The notes under the pieces were generated by a model. It saw only the letters and a program-made list of their open reading frames with translations. It was not told the DNA's origin and did no database searches. From Arthrobacter sp. StoSoilB5 (GTDB lineage: Bacteria; Actinomycetota; Actinomycetes; Actinomycetales; Micrococcaceae): a stretch of DNA of 64,000 nucleotides. The position numbers were made by a program, and so were the translations under genes. Below, in pieces: positions 28,669 to 37,759 of the stretch (its first letter is position 1; each line of letters starts with the position of its first letter). The DNA is taken from positions 5,084,001 through 5,148,000 of the forward strand of contig NZ_AP024646.1 in NCBI RefSeq assembly GCF_019977235.1, in the 5' to 3' direction.

Positions 28669-28816
28669 CAGACCCGCTACCGGCTGCGGCCCCCGCCACC
28701 AAAAGGGCAGGGACCGCAACAGTTGCCGCCGGCACGGGTCCGGCTGCAGCGATATCACGCCCGGCTCATCCCCCCGAAGACATTCCACCCCTGTTGACTC
28801 CTCTGAAGGAGAAGCT

Positions 28817-30166
28817 GTGTCTCCCCAAAACACCCAACTGGCAACCCAGGAAAACCAAGATAACGAGCCCAAAACCGGCAAGGACGGTGTGCAGCGACGC
28901 ACGAACGTCCGCTGGAAGCTCTTCATCCTGCTCCTGGTCCTGGTCGCCGTCAATTACATCGATCGCGGTTCAATCTCCGTAGCCCTCCCCATCATCCAGA
29001 AAGAATTCAACCTCCCGCCCGAGCTTGTGGGGCTTCTGTTGTCGGCGTTCTTCTGGACCTATGCCCTCATGCAAATCCCGGTTGGTTTGCTGATCGACAA
29101 GTTTGGCCCACGCAAAGTCGTTACCGCTTCCTGCATTGGTTGGGGTGCCGCTACTGCCGCCTCAGGTTTCGCAGGTGGATTCCTCAGCATGTTCATCGCC
29201 CGCCTTGGCATCGGTGTTACAGAGGCCGGCGTCATGCCTGCCGGTGGCAAGCTCAACGCCATCTGGATGCACAAGAAGGAACGTGGCCGCGGCGCCACTA
29301 TCCTCGACGCCGGAGCTCCCTTGGGTGCCGGCCTGGGCGGTATCCTCATCACCTGGCTGATTGCCTCCACCGGCAGCTGGCGGATGTCCTTCATCATCGC
29401 CGGCGCCGCCACCGTCCTCATGGGCTTGGCCGTCTGGTGGTACATCCGGGACAATCCCCGCCAGCACAAGGGCGTCAACGACGCCGAAGCCGACTACATC
29501 GAGGCTTCACACGCCGAAGATGACGCCGAGGCCGCCAAGGAAGGCGCCCAGGGCAAGCGCGCCCTGCTCCCCTACCTCAAGTTCCGTTCCTTCTGGGCCA
29601 TGTGCTTTGGCTGGCTTGGTTTCAATGGCGTGTTCTACGGCCTTCTCACCTGGGGCCCGCTTTACCTGGCACAAGCCAAGGGCTTCGATTTGAAGACCAT
29701 CGGCTGGTCCACTTTCGTGATCTTCGGCGCCGGGTTCGTCGGCGAAATTCTCGGCGGGATCATCGCGGACAAGTGGCGGGCATCCGGCGCCTCGGCGAAC
29801 CGGGTCATGCGTACCCTGCTGGGCTTCTCCAGCGTCGTAGTGGTGGGCGGCCTCGTAGGCGTCACCGTGGTCGCTGACCCGATCACCGCCGTCGTTCTTC
29901 TCTCGGTAGTCCTGTTCTTCCTGCGCTGGGTTGGCCTGTTCTGGTCCATCCCGTCTATCTTGGGCGGCCGAACCAATGCCGGTGTGCTCGGTGGCGCCAT
30001 GAACTTCAGCGGCAACATTGCCGGATTCGTCACCCCGATTGTGGTAGGCCTGATTGTCGGGGCCACGGGCTCCTACACCTGGGCGCTGCTTTACTTTGTT
30101 GGATCCGCGGTCATCATGGGCATCTCTGTCCTGGCCTTGGATTACAACAAGCGACTCCCGGTCTAA
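28817..30166 (+). CDS. MFS transporter (anion:cation symporter type)
   Basis: A 449-residue MFS protein with 12 membrane segments. The GTG at 28817-28819 follows GAAGGAG. The first segment VAVNYIDRGSISVALP and the loop DKFGPRKV are typical of the ACS subfamily that takes up organic anions such as hexarates, phthalate or allantoate. A charged central loop (about 205-235) separates the halves. It is the first gene behind the palindromic promoter and leads a set with GntR, a racemase-like protein, a hydantoinase and an AMDase-like enzyme, so it probably imports the cyclic ureide or acid that they use. Confidence 0.88.
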   Translation: MSPQNTQLATQENQDNEPKTGKDGVQRRTNVRWKLFILLLVLVAVNYIDRGSISVALPIIQKEFNLPPELVGLLLSAFFWTYALMQIPVGLLIDKFGPRKVVTASCIGWGAATAASGFAGGFLSMFIARLGIGVTEAGVMPAGGKLNAIWMHKKERGRGATILDAGAPLGAGLGGILITWLIASTGSWRMSFIIAGAATVLMGLAVWWYIRDNPRQHKGVNDAEADYIEASHAEDDAEAAKEGAQGKRALLPYLKFRSFWAMCFGWLGFNGVFYGLLTWGPLYLAQAKGFDLKTIGWSTFVIFGAGFVGEILGGIIADKWRASGASANRVMRTLLGFSSVVVVGGLVGVTVVADPITAVVLLSVVLFFLRWVGLFWSIPSILGGRTNAGVLGGAMNFSGNIAGFVTPIVVGLIVGATGSYTWALLYFVGSAVIMGISVLALDYNKRLPV

Positions 30167-30269
30167 CTCGCCTGACCGGGCCGGCCGGACGGTCCTGAAC
30201 CGCCGGACGGCCGGAAGCCCGCCTGGTCGCCGGGCGCACTGCCTCACACATCAAGAAATGGAGCTGGAA

Positions 30270-30950
30270 ATGCTAGCCGCAGAAGACACGAACATCACTG
30301 ACCGCCCCCTCCGGGAGTCAGTGCGTGACACGCTCCGTTCCAGGATTTTTGAGGGGCACTATGCGCCCGGTACCAGGCTGGTGGAGCGGGACCTCGCCGC
30401 CGAATTCAACGTTTCCCGCCTGCCCATCCGCGAAGCACTCCGGATGCTGAGGCAGGAAGGACTCATCCGCGATCGCTCTGGCCGCGGTTCCGAGGTCAGT
30501 GGCCTAAGCCCCAAGGACGTTGAAGACCTCTTCGACGTCCGTCAATCCCTGGAAGTCCTGGCCTGCCGGCTGGCAGCCAAGCGGGCCACCACCGAGGACC
30601 TCCATCACCTCGCTGGCCTGCTCGACGAGGCCGACCGCTGCCTGGCCAAGGGCTCCATCCTGGAAGCCCACCGCGCCAACAGCGATTTCCACGATGCCAT
30701 CACGGCCATCGCCAACAACGACTTTCTCCGCTCCGCGCTGGAACCACTCCAGGGACGCATGCACTGGCTGTTCCGCCATGTCAGCGACCTCCCGGAACTC
30801 ATCCAGGAACACCGCGACCTTTACGCTGCAATCGCCAGCGGCGACGCTGATCGCGCCGCTACCCAATCGGCGTCGCACATCGGCAAGTATCGCGAGCAGT
30901 TCCCGGAGTCCAGCGACGCTGAGCCCAAGCTGCAACGGAAAAAATCATGA
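30270..30950 (+). CDS. GntR/FCD-family transcriptional regulator
   Basis: A 226-residue regulator with an N-terminal winged helix (about 10-75, FNVSRLPIREALRMLRQEGLI) and a C-terminal FCD effector domain of helices with the metal-binding pattern (H in RANSDFHDAI, then the H residues near RHV and HIGKY). I chose the ATG at 30270-30272 because GGAG lies 6 bases before it; one at 30258 lacks a site. It lies within the hydantoinase-type operon, 104 bases after the MFS gene, and its stop overlaps the next start. It likely binds the palindromes around 28591-28668. FCD ligands are usually carboxylic acids. Confidence 0.9.
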   Translation: MLAAEDTNITDRPLRESVRDTLRSRIFEGHYAPGTRLVERDLAAEFNVSRLPIREALRMLRQEGLIRDRSGRGSEVSGLSPKDVEDLFDVRQSLEVLACRLAAKRATTEDLHHLAGLLDEADRCLAKGSILEAHRANSDFHDAITAIANNDFLRSALEPLQGRMHWLFRHVSDLPELIQEHRDLYAAIASGDADRAATQSASHIGKYREQFPESSDAEPKLQRKKS

Positions 30951-31786
30951 AACTCCTGGTCATCAACCCCAACATCAGTGACGACGTCACGGCACTGATC
31001 GAGGCCGAGGCCCTGCGTTCGGCAGGACCGGACACCGAACTGATCGTGCGCACCGCCGGGCACGGCGTGGAATACATTGAAACCCGCTTCGAGTCGCTCA
31101 TCGCCGCTGGCGCCGTGGCCGAGCTGATCGCCGAATACGCGCACGACGGCGGAGCCAGCCTTGGGCGGGAACGCGGCGGTGCCGCTGTGGACGGCGTCGT
31201 TGTGGCTGCTTTCGGGGATCCCGGCATGCCTGCGCTGAAGGAACTCGTGGATGTACCGGTCATCGGCATCACGGAGGCCGCACTTTGCGCGGCAGCACTC
31301 CAAGGCCAGCGTTTCTCCATCATCGCCATCTCGGACCGTATCCAGGCCTGGTACCTCGACTGCGTGGAACGCTTCGGTTTTGCCGGCCGCCTCGCCTCCA
31401 TCCGATCCATCAACCAGAGCCTGAACTCCATTGGCTCCGTGCAGGCCGACTTCAAGGAAACCCTTCTGGCACTTAGCCGGCAGGCCGTCGCAGAGGACGG
31501 CGCCGACGTCGTGATCCTTGCAGGTGCGCCGCTCGCCGGACTCGCCCGCGAGCTTGAGGGACAGATCCCGGTGCCCGTGGTCGACGGAATTTCCGCAGGA
31601 ATCCGGATGACTGAAGCCGTGGTCGCGTTGAAGTCCGGTGTTCACCGCGGCGGTTCGTTCGCGGCGCCGCCGGTCAAGCGCCGGCACGGTCTCTCGGAAA
31701 ACCTCGACGCCGCCCTGACCGTAGCGCAGTCGGCGCACCTCTCCACGGCGACGGTTCCGGCAACGTCCGGCCAGCCCGCCCGCTAA
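30947..31786 (+). CDS. Hydantoin/allantoin racemase homologue without catalytic cysteines
   Basis: A 279-residue Asp/Glu/hydantoin racemase-fold protein (LLVINPNISDD at the N-terminus; FGDPGMPALKEL). Hydantoin racemases use two cysteines, in ACFGDPG and LGCAGM. Here the first position is Ala88 (VAAFGDPG) and the second is Gly193 (ILAGAPLAG); the DNA at 31190-31230 and 31500-31540 confirms both. The protein also carries a longer, basic C-terminal tail. It overlaps the GntR gene by four bases and precedes the hydantoinase. Racemisation by the usual two-base mechanism is not possible, so it is a non-racemase member, perhaps a lyase or binding protein. Confidence 0.8.
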   Translation: MKLLVINPNISDDVTALIEAEALRSAGPDTELIVRTAGHGVEYIETRFESLIAAGAVAELIAEYAHDGGASLGRERGGAAVDGVVVAAFGDPGMPALKELVDVPVIGITEAALCAAALQGQRFSIIAISDRIQAWYLDCVERFGFAGRLASIRSINQSLNSIGSVQADFKETLLALSRQAVAEDGADVVILAGAPLAGLARELEGQIPVPVVDGISAGIRMTEAVVALKSGVHRGGSFAAPPVKRRHGLSENLDAALTVAQSAHLSTATVPATSGQPAR

Positions 31787-31812
31787 AACTTCCAAGAACA
31801 AGGAGGACAACG

Positions 31813-33252
31813 ATGTCCCAATTCCCCGATCTCGTCATTGCCAACGGCACCGTGGTCAACAGTTTCGGCCGGCAAGCGGCACACGTAGTAGTGGACAGCG
31901 GACGCATCGTCCAGCTCATTGACGCTACTGAACCCATTCCCGCGGCAGCACGGACCATTGAAGCGTACGGCCAGTTGGTCATTCCCGGTGGCATCGATGG
32001 CCACTGCCATGTTGCCCAAGTGACGGGCCGATTCCGCACTCTGGATGACTACCGGACCACATCAACGGCTGCGCTGTGGGGCGGTACCACCACCATCATC
32101 GATTTCGGCATCCCCCGCGATGCCCAGGAGACACCGCTGGAAGCTGTGCTGAACAAGAAGCGGCTCGCCACCGAGTCCCGCTGCGATGTTGCCTTGCACG
32201 GCTCGGTTGTCACGTGGGATGAGACGGTCCCGTGGCAGCTTGAGCAGCTCATGGCCGAGGGTGTCCGGTCCGTGAAGATGTACACCACCAACCGCGGTTC
32301 AACCATGGCCGATGGCGACACCGTCCTGAAGGTGATGCGCGAAATGGTGCGCTTGGATGGCCTCACCTACATCCACGCAGAGCATGATCCCATCATCACC
32401 GACTGCACAGAGCAGCACGTCGCGGATGGCCGCATCGGCATCGAGCACCTGCACCGTACGCGGCCTGAGCTTGCCGAGGAGATCTCGGTCAAGGAAACCC
32501 TGGCGATGGCTGAGTACACCGGAGCGCCCGTCTATTTCGTCCATCAGTCCACTCCGGGTGCGGTGGACCTGGTCACCGAGGCCCGCGAGCGCGGTCAGGA
32601 AGCGTACTCCGAGACATGCCCGCATTACCTGACCCTGGATGACACCGTCTACGCTTCCACGTTCCCCGAGTGGTACGCCTGCTGCCCGCCGATGCGGAGC
32701 GCCGAGACGGTGGCCGCCCTCAAGGAACGCCTCGCCGCCGGGGCCATCCACGCCGTTTCCTCGGACCACTCCTGCTACGACCTCTCGCAAAAACGCGAGC
32801 GCACGGACGACGTCCGCTACATGCCCCACGGCCTCCCCGGCGTCGAGACGCGCATGCCCGTGACGTTCACTGCATTGGTCACCGAGTCGGGCGGTTCTGT
32901 GGAGGAGTTCGTCGAGGTCTTCTCCGCCGGCCCTGCCAGGATCAACGCAGTGCCGCGCAAGGGCGCGATCGTGGAAGGCTTCGACGCCGACCTCGTGATC
33001 TTTGATCCCGCCTTCCAGCAAACCGTCGACGGCGGTGCGCTGCACATGGGGACTGATTTCTCGCCTTTTGAGGGGAAGACGCTCAATGGCTGGCCCGCAG
33101 CAGTGATCTCCGCTGGACGAGTGGTCCTTGACGAAGCAGGTTTCCACGATCCCGGTGCGGTGGGTCGCTTCGTGTCCCGCAATGGCTTCACGGAACACCG
33201 CGACGCACTCTCTGTTCCTATCATTCCCTCTGCCGAATCCCTCAGCGCCTAG
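31813..33252 (+). CDS. Dihydropyrimidinase / D-hydantoinase family amidohydrolase
   Basis: A 479-residue cyclic amidohydrolase. Metal ligands are complete: His64 and His66 (GGIDGHCHV), the Lys155 that is carboxylated (SVKMYTT), His188 (YIHAEHD), His244 (VHQST) and Asp318 (SSDHS). Such enzymes open dihydropyrimidines, hydantoins or allantoin. The substrate loops differ from classic dihydropyrimidinase, and no N-carbamoyl amidohydrolase gene is in the set, so the ring-opened product must be handled otherwise. AAGGAGGAC precedes the ATG at 31813. It is followed by the AMDase-like gene after 8 bases. Confidence 0.88.
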   Translation: MSQFPDLVIANGTVVNSFGRQAAHVVVDSGRIVQLIDATEPIPAAARTIEAYGQLVIPGGIDGHCHVAQVTGRFRTLDDYRTTSTAALWGGTTTIIDFGIPRDAQETPLEAVLNKKRLATESRCDVALHGSVVTWDETVPWQLEQLMAEGVRSVKMYTTNRGSTMADGDTVLKVMREMVRLDGLTYIHAEHDPIITDCTEQHVADGRIGIEHLHRTRPELAEEISVKETLAMAEYTGAPVYFVHQSTPGAVDLVTEARERGQEAYSETCPHYLTLDDTVYASTFPEWYACCPPMRSAETVAALKERLAAGAIHAVSSDHSCYDLSQKRERTDDVRYMPHGLPGVETRMPVTFTALVTESGGSVEEFVEVFSAGPARINAVPRKGAIVEGFDADLVIFDPAFQQTVDGGALHMGTDFSPFEGKTLNGWPAAVISAGRVVLDEAGFHDPGAVGRFVSRNGFTEHRDALSVPIIPSAESLSA

Positions 33253-33260
33253 GAGCAACC

Positions 33261-33998
33261 ATGCCTTCAAACAACCGCCCCATCCGCATCGGCATGATCG
33301 TGCCGTCCTCCAACACTTGCCTTGAGCCGCAGACGTACCGGATCCTGGGCGATCGCCAGGATGTAACCATCCATTCAACCCGCATACCGGTCACGCGGAT
33401 CGCCCTGGACGACTCCTCGGACAAGCAATTTGATTCATCGGTAATGCGTGCCGCCGCCGAGTTGCTGGCCACAGCGAATGTGGACGTCATTGCCTGGAAC
33501 GGCACCTCCGGATCCTGGCTTGGCGCTGCCCACGATCATGCCTTGGTCAGTGAGATCACCGACGCCACCGGCATACCGGCCACCACGTCCACGCTCGCCT
33601 ACTTGGACGCGTTTTCCACCTTTGGCACCGAGCGAATCGGATTGTTCACGCCCTATACGGCAGACGTGAATGAGGCCGTAATCGGGTCCTACGCCAGGGA
33701 AGGCATCAAGACGATCGATCACCGGCACCTAGACCTGACGGATAACGAATCCTTTGGTCGAGTCACCGATGAGGAGATGCTGCCGGGTTCCCTTGAACTG
33801 GCCGCCGCCCACCCGGATGCATTGGTCTACCTGTGCACGAATCTTTACGGAGCCAACATCACGGCCGAGGTGGAGGCCCGGACCGGCGTTCCCGTGCTCG
33901 ACTCGGTGGCGGTGACGCTCTGGCATGCGCTCAAACTCGCTGGCGCACCGCTGCTCGACGCCAAATGGGGCCGCTTGTTGGCTGACGCCGTGGCCTAG
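33261..33998 (+). CDS. Arylmalonate decarboxylase/maleate isomerase-like protein
   Basis: A 245-residue Asp/Glu racemase-superfamily protein. The N-terminal IGMIVPSSN and the segment NGTSGSWLGAA (80-90) align with IGMIVPPA and MGTSLSFYRGAA of arylmalonate decarboxylase (AMDase). Gly81 stands where maleate isomerase and racemases have their first cysteine and where AMDase has Gly74; the second cysteine is kept as Cys192 (VYLCTNL), as Cys188 in AMDase. This one-cysteine pattern suits cofactor-free decarboxylation of a malonate-type acid. It is the last gene of the operon; its stop overlaps the stop of a convergent small gene (CTAG). The natural substrate is unknown. Confidence 0.8.
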   Translation: MPSNNRPIRIGMIVPSSNTCLEPQTYRILGDRQDVTIHSTRIPVTRIALDDSSDKQFDSSVMRAAAELLATANVDVIAWNGTSGSWLGAAHDHALVSEITDATGIPATTSTLAYLDAFSTFGTERIGLFTPYTADVNEAVIGSYAREGIKTIDHRHLDLTDNESFGRVTDEEMLPGSLELAAAHPDALVYLCTNLYGANITAEVEARTGVPVLDSVAVTLWHALKLAGAPLLDAKWGRLLADAVA

Positions 33999-34351
33999 TC
34001 TTTGTTGTCCTCATCGATGCGTTCGAGCAGCTTGCCGAGGGCATCGCGGATATCGTCGTAGTCGTTCTGGGCTGCCCGACTTTCGGCAGAGATGACCGCG
34101 CATCTGTGGATCTTCTTGAAGTCGCCGATAGGGAATTTGTAGTGGCCCTTTTGATCGGCCGGATGGTCGTCGTCCACGCCGAGATACCACTTGGAGTACT
34201 CGGCCTGGCCATCCTTCTCCAGGAACTCATTCTCGTCCTTGGTGGACGGGGCGTGCTCACTCCAGTCATCCCGGACGTCCTTGACCACCTTGCCGTCACG
34301 GATCAGGTGCTTCGCGTTGTCGAAGGCTTTCTTGTTGAGTTTCACGGTCAT
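33995..34351 (-). CDS. Conserved small protein, function unknown
   Basis: A 118-residue soluble, strongly charged protein. Its centre (KWYLGVDDDHPADQKGHYKFPIG) is rich in aromatic and Asp residues, and the C-terminus is a likely amphipathic helix. The ATG at 34349-34351 follows GAGG, and coding signs (no rare stops, consistent third-base G/C) support a real gene. It is convergent with the AMDase-like gene, sharing a CTAG. I do not recognise a named family; it resembles short actinobacterial stress-type proteins. Confidence 0.7.
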   Translation of the reverse strand: MTVKLNKKAFDNAKHLIRDGKVVKDVRDDWSEHAPSTKDENEFLEKDGQAEYSKWYLGVDDDHPADQKGHYKFPIGDFKKIHRCAVISAESRAAQNDYDDIRDALGKLLERIDEDNKD

Positions 34352-34470
34352 GGCGCAACCTCGCTTCGATGTGGCGGTTCGGCATGGGTTGGGTAACTCG
34401 TACGGTTCAGCTTAGGACGGCGGCGGATGACCGGGAAGAGCCAGTGCCCGGCGCCCTCCAAGGATTGCAT

Positions 34471-34743
34471 TCAGGGGATGAGCCGTATCCGAAGCCCACT
34501 TCCGGGTTCCTTCATCACCAGCCGTCGTTCTATTGCTCCCTGTTGTTTGAGCCATAGAACTTTGCCGTCGGCAGTCACGGCCTCCACCCGGCCTTGGTCC
34601 ACGATCTTGTTGCCACGCCAGATTTGCACATCCTGGCCAACGAGTGGCCTCCAATCCGTCACCCTCTTGCTTTGTGGTTTGTCGAAGCGGGAATCGGGGG
34701 TCGAATACTTCATATCGTCGTGCAATCGCTGACTCCTCGCCAT
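34471..34743 (-). CDS. Small protein with SH3-like pattern, function unknown
   Basis: A 90-residue basic protein. The middle (VGQDVQIWRGNKIVDQG and VEAVTADGKVLWLK) reads like a small beta-barrel. The ATG at 34741-34743 follows GGAAAG; a second ATG at 34711-34713 is possible. A competing frame on the same strand (34412-34747) has no such pattern. It stands alone between the small gene at 34351 and pntB. The 119 bases between the two small genes contain no further gene. Confidence 0.6.
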   Translation of the reverse strand: MARSQRLHDDMKYSTPDSRFDKPQSKRVTDWRPLVGQDVQIWRGNKIVDQGRVEAVTADGKVLWLKQQGAIERRLVMKEPGSGLRIRLIP

Positions 34744-34848
34744 GCATCTTTCCGCAGTCGCCGTCTGGGCAGACTTCTGTACAAAAGATGTGGCTCTGCG
34801 AGCCCGGATATGACGCGAAAATGCACGCCGAAATTGGGGGTGCGCCTC

Positions 34849-36222
34849 CTACAGGCCCTTCACTGCTCCCAACACCTTGGTCAACGAATCCTTTGCGTCG
34901 CCGAACAGCAAAGTGGTCTGAGGCTCATAGAGAAGTTCGTTTTCGATGCCCGCGAATCCAGGCCGCATGGAACGCTTGAGGAATACCACCTGCCGGGCGT
35001 CGGCTACTTCCAGGATGGGCATTCCGTAGATCGGAGACCCTGATGTGGTCTTGGCTGCAGGGTTCACGACGTCGTTGGCGCCCACCACCAAGGCGACGTC
35101 GGCAGTCTTGAATTCCGGGTTGATGTCGCTCATTTCCTTCAGCGATTCATAGGGCACGTTGGCCTCGGCCAAGAGGACGTTCATGTGCCCGGGCATGCGT
35201 CCAGCCACAGGATGGATGGCGAAGTCCACCTCGGTCCCGCGGGCCTCCAAAGCCAAGGCCAACTCAGCGGCTGTGTGCTGGCCTTGCGCCACAGCCAAGC
35301 CATATCCGGGAACGATAATCACCCGCTGGGCGTAGCCGAGCAGCACCGCGACATCTTCCGGGCTGGAGGATCTGACCGGGCGCTCACTCACGGCGGTGGA
35401 CCCAGCCGTGGAGCCACCCTTGAAGGCACCGAACATGATGCCCGCAACGCTGCGGCCCATGGCGGCGGCCATGGCCCGGGTGAGAATGGTGCCTGACGCT
35501 CCCACAAGCGTTCCGGCCACCACCAGGAGTACGTTGCCAAGCACCAACCCGGACGCCGCCACGGCTAATCCAGTGAAGGCGTTGAGCAGCGAGATGACAA
35601 TGGGGACGTCGGCGCCGCCGACCGGGAGCACCAGCAGGACACCGGCCACAAGACCAAGGATCAGCAGCACCAGCGCCAGCAACAATGCACCATTCAGTAT
35701 CACCACTACCCCAGCGCCCACTGCGGCCAGCAGCACCACGGCCATCAGCACCGGCAGGCCCGGGAATGTCACCGGCCTGGTGGTCATCAGCCCTTGCAGT
35801 TTGGCAAAGGTGACTCCAGAACCCGCAAAGGAAACCGCCCCGACCAGCAGCGTGAACACAATAGCCAAGCGAACCCACGCGTCACCTGTATGCGAGAGTT
35901 CCAGCAAGGCCACCAGGGCGGCGGCACCGCCACCCACACCGTTGAACAGGGCCACGAGTTGGGGCATCTGTGTCATCTGAACACGCCGGGCCACGGGTGC
36001 GGCCACCACCGAGCCCACGGCGATTGCCCCAAGAATCCAAGGAACGTTGTCCAGCTTCACCGAGACGAACACAGTAACCACGGCCAACAAAGCACCGAAT
36101 GCCCCAATGAGGTTTCCGCGCCGTGCAGTCCGCGGGGAATTGAGTCCCTTCAAAGCAAGGATGAAACATGCGGCCGCTGCAAGGTAAAGGAGAGCCGTCC
36201 ACGTGGGATCCAGAAGAGTCAC
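34849..36222 (-). CDS. pntB: NAD(P) transhydrogenase, beta subunit
   Basis: A 457-residue subunit with about eight membrane helices (residues 5-260) and a C-terminal NADP(H)-binding domain (dIII) with VIIVPGYGLAVAQGQH, HPVAGRMPGHMNVLLAEA and VALVVGANDVVNPAA. With PntAa and PntAb it forms the proton-driven enzyme that reduces NADP+ with NADH. Its start overlaps the stop of pntAb (GTGA). Three-gene arrangement (alpha split in two) is common in actinobacteria. It may feed the NADPH-using oxygenases of this region. Confidence 0.97.
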   Translation of the reverse strand: MTLLDPTWTALLYLAAAACFILALKGLNSPRTARRGNLIGAFGALLAVVTVFVSVKLDNVPWILGAIAVGSVVAAPVARRVQMTQMPQLVALFNGVGGGAAALVALLELSHTGDAWVRLAIVFTLLVGAVSFAGSGVTFAKLQGLMTTRPVTFPGLPVLMAVVLLAAVGAGVVVILNGALLLALVLLILGLVAGVLLVLPVGGADVPIVISLLNAFTGLAVAASGLVLGNVLLVVAGTLVGASGTILTRAMAAAMGRSVAGIMFGAFKGGSTAGSTAVSERPVRSSSPEDVAVLLGYAQRVIIVPGYGLAVAQGQHTAAELALALEARGTEVDFAIHPVAGRMPGHMNVLLAEANVPYESLKEMSDINPEFKTADVALVVGANDVVNPAAKTTSGSPIYGMPILEVADARQVVFLKRSMRPGFAGIENELLYEPQTTLLFGDAKDSLTKVLGAVKGL

Positions 36223-36551
36223 GGGCGGCGCTCCTTAGCCGCATCATCAGATGCGATAACTGACGACGGCGGCCGTTGCCTCCCACGGAACATCTCCAGC
36301 ATGCGGTCGGTCACCACGAATCCGCCCACGAGGTTGGCCGTGGCAAGGACGACGGCCAGCAGGGCGACGGCCAATACCCACGGATCAGAGGCTTGTCCAG
36401 CGACGATGATGGCACCCACCAGGATGATTCCGTGGATCGCGTTTGCCCCGGACATCAGGGGCGTGTGGAGGGTACTGGACACCTTGGAGACCACCTCGAA
36501 GCCCACGAAAACCGCCAGCACGGTGATCGTCAGCAGGCTCATGCCATCCAT
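36219..36551 (-). CDS. pntAb: NAD(P) transhydrogenase, alpha-2 (membrane) subunit
   Basis: A 110-residue protein with three to four membrane helices and a short charged tail, matching the separate membrane part of the alpha subunit. The ATG at 36549-36551 shares one base with the pntAa stop (TGATG). NAIHGIILVGAI and ATANLVGGFVVTDRML are family features. Confidence 0.93.
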   Translation of the reverse strand: MDGMSLLTITVLAVFVGFEVVSKVSSTLHTPLMSGANAIHGIILVGAIIVAGQASDPWVLAVALLAVVLATANLVGGFVVTDRMLEMFRGRQRPPSSVIASDDAAKERRP

Positions 36552-37759
36552 CAATGCGCTCCTTCACTGCCAAGGTTGGCCGCTGAATGGGCACTGCCAA
36601 AGGGGCCAGTCTCGCCGGCCAGCGCCGTGAGTGCTTCAGCTGTTGGTGCGTGCCGCACCTCGCCGTCGTGGGTGAGGCAGGTACCCGCCACCACCTCGTC
36701 CTCAAAGTCCGGGGCCACCACTCCCTCCCGGGTCATTAGTGCGATCAGGTTGGCCACATTCTTGGCAAACAAGCGCGAGGCATCCGCCGGCATCGCAGAC
36801 GCCGGGTCCTTGAGCCCTACCAAGGTCACCTCACCTTGCCCATCAGCGGTGGGGATATGGATGTCCTGCCCGGGGATGCTGCCTTCCACGTTTCCCCCCG
36901 ACTCGGCAGCCAGATCCACCACTACGGATCCGGGGCGCATCCCTTGGACCATTTCACGGCTCACAAGAAGCGGTGCGCGCCTTCCGGGAACGGCGGCCGT
37001 CGTAATGAGGACATCTGCCTGCGCTACGTGGGGGGTCAGGAGAGCGCGCTGCAGGGCGCCCCTGTCTGCGCTGAGCTCGCGAGCATACCCGCCTGAAGCC
37101 TCAGCTGTTTCGAGGTCCAGCTTAATGAAAGTTCCGCCCATGGAAGCCACTTCGTCTGCCGACGCCGGGCGGATGTCGTTGGCTGAAACCCGCGCGCCAA
37201 GCCTCTTGGCGGTCCCGATGGCCTGAAGCCCGGCCACACCTGCGCCCAGCACCAGGACACGGGCCGGCGGAATGGTCCCGGCCGCAGTCATGTACAAGGG
37301 GAAGAACCGTGGCAGTCGCGTCGCGGCCTCAAGGACACAGCGGTATCCGGCTACGAGAGCCTGTGAGGTGAGGGCGTCCATGGACTGGGCCCGGGAGATC
37401 CGGGGAACCAGTTCCAGGGCAAACGATGTGATGCCACCCGCGGCGAGCGCCCGGACCGTTGGCAACTCCGACGACGGCGACCCCAATCCAACAGTGACTG
37501 AACCCCGGCGGAGGGCTCCCGCCGTCGACGGTTCCATGGGACGCACATGGCAGTAAACGTCCAACAATCCGAGATCCAAGGACTGCACAACAGAAGCGCC
37601 GGCCTGCCGGTAATCGTCGTCGCTGTGCCCTGAGGCAAGCCCCGCACCGGATTCGATCTCCACTTCAAGGCCCAAACCCGTCAATTGCTTGACAGTTTCG
37701 GGCGTGGCTGCGACCCGGCGCTCACCGTCGAGCACCTCGCGCGCTATGCCTGCTTTCAC
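36551..37759 (-). CDS. pntAa: NAD(P) transhydrogenase, alpha-1 (NAD-binding) subunit
   Basis: A 402-residue soluble subunit of the alanine dehydrogenase/PntA fold. GERRVAATPETV at the N-terminus and the Rossmann motif VLVLGAGVAGLQAIGTAKRLGA bind NAD(H) (dI domain), and GRRAPLLVS lies in the mobile loop region. I chose GTG at 37757-37759 because GAGGGG lies upstream; an in-frame extension to 37801 lacks family similarity. First gene of pntAa-Ab-B, divergent from an FMN reductase gene across 185 bases. Confidence 0.95.
   Translation of the reverse strand: MKAGIAREVLDGERRVAATPETVKQLTGLGLEVEIESGAGLASGHSDDDYRQAGASVVQSLDLGLLDVYCHVRPMEPSTAGALRRGSVTVGLGSPSSELPTVRALAAGGITSFALELVPRISRAQSMDALTSQALVAGYRCVLEAATRLPRFFPLYMTAAGTIPPARVLVLGAGVAGLQAIGTAKRLGARVSANDIRPASADEVASMGGTFIKLDLETAEASGGYARELSADRGALQRALLTPHVAQADVLITTAAVPGRRAPLLVSREMVQGMRPGSVVVDLAAESGGNVEGSIPGQDIHIPTADGQGEVTLVGLKDPASAMPADASRLFAKNVANLIALMTREGVVAPDFEDEVVAGTCLTHDGEVRHAPTAEALTALAGETGPFGSAHSAANLGSEGAH

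Noticed and set aside
34412..34747. 111-codon minus-strand frame overlapping the 90-residue gene
   Set aside because: Arg/Gly-rich shadow composition and no domain pattern, while the other frame shows a regular beta-strand pattern and a ribosome site.
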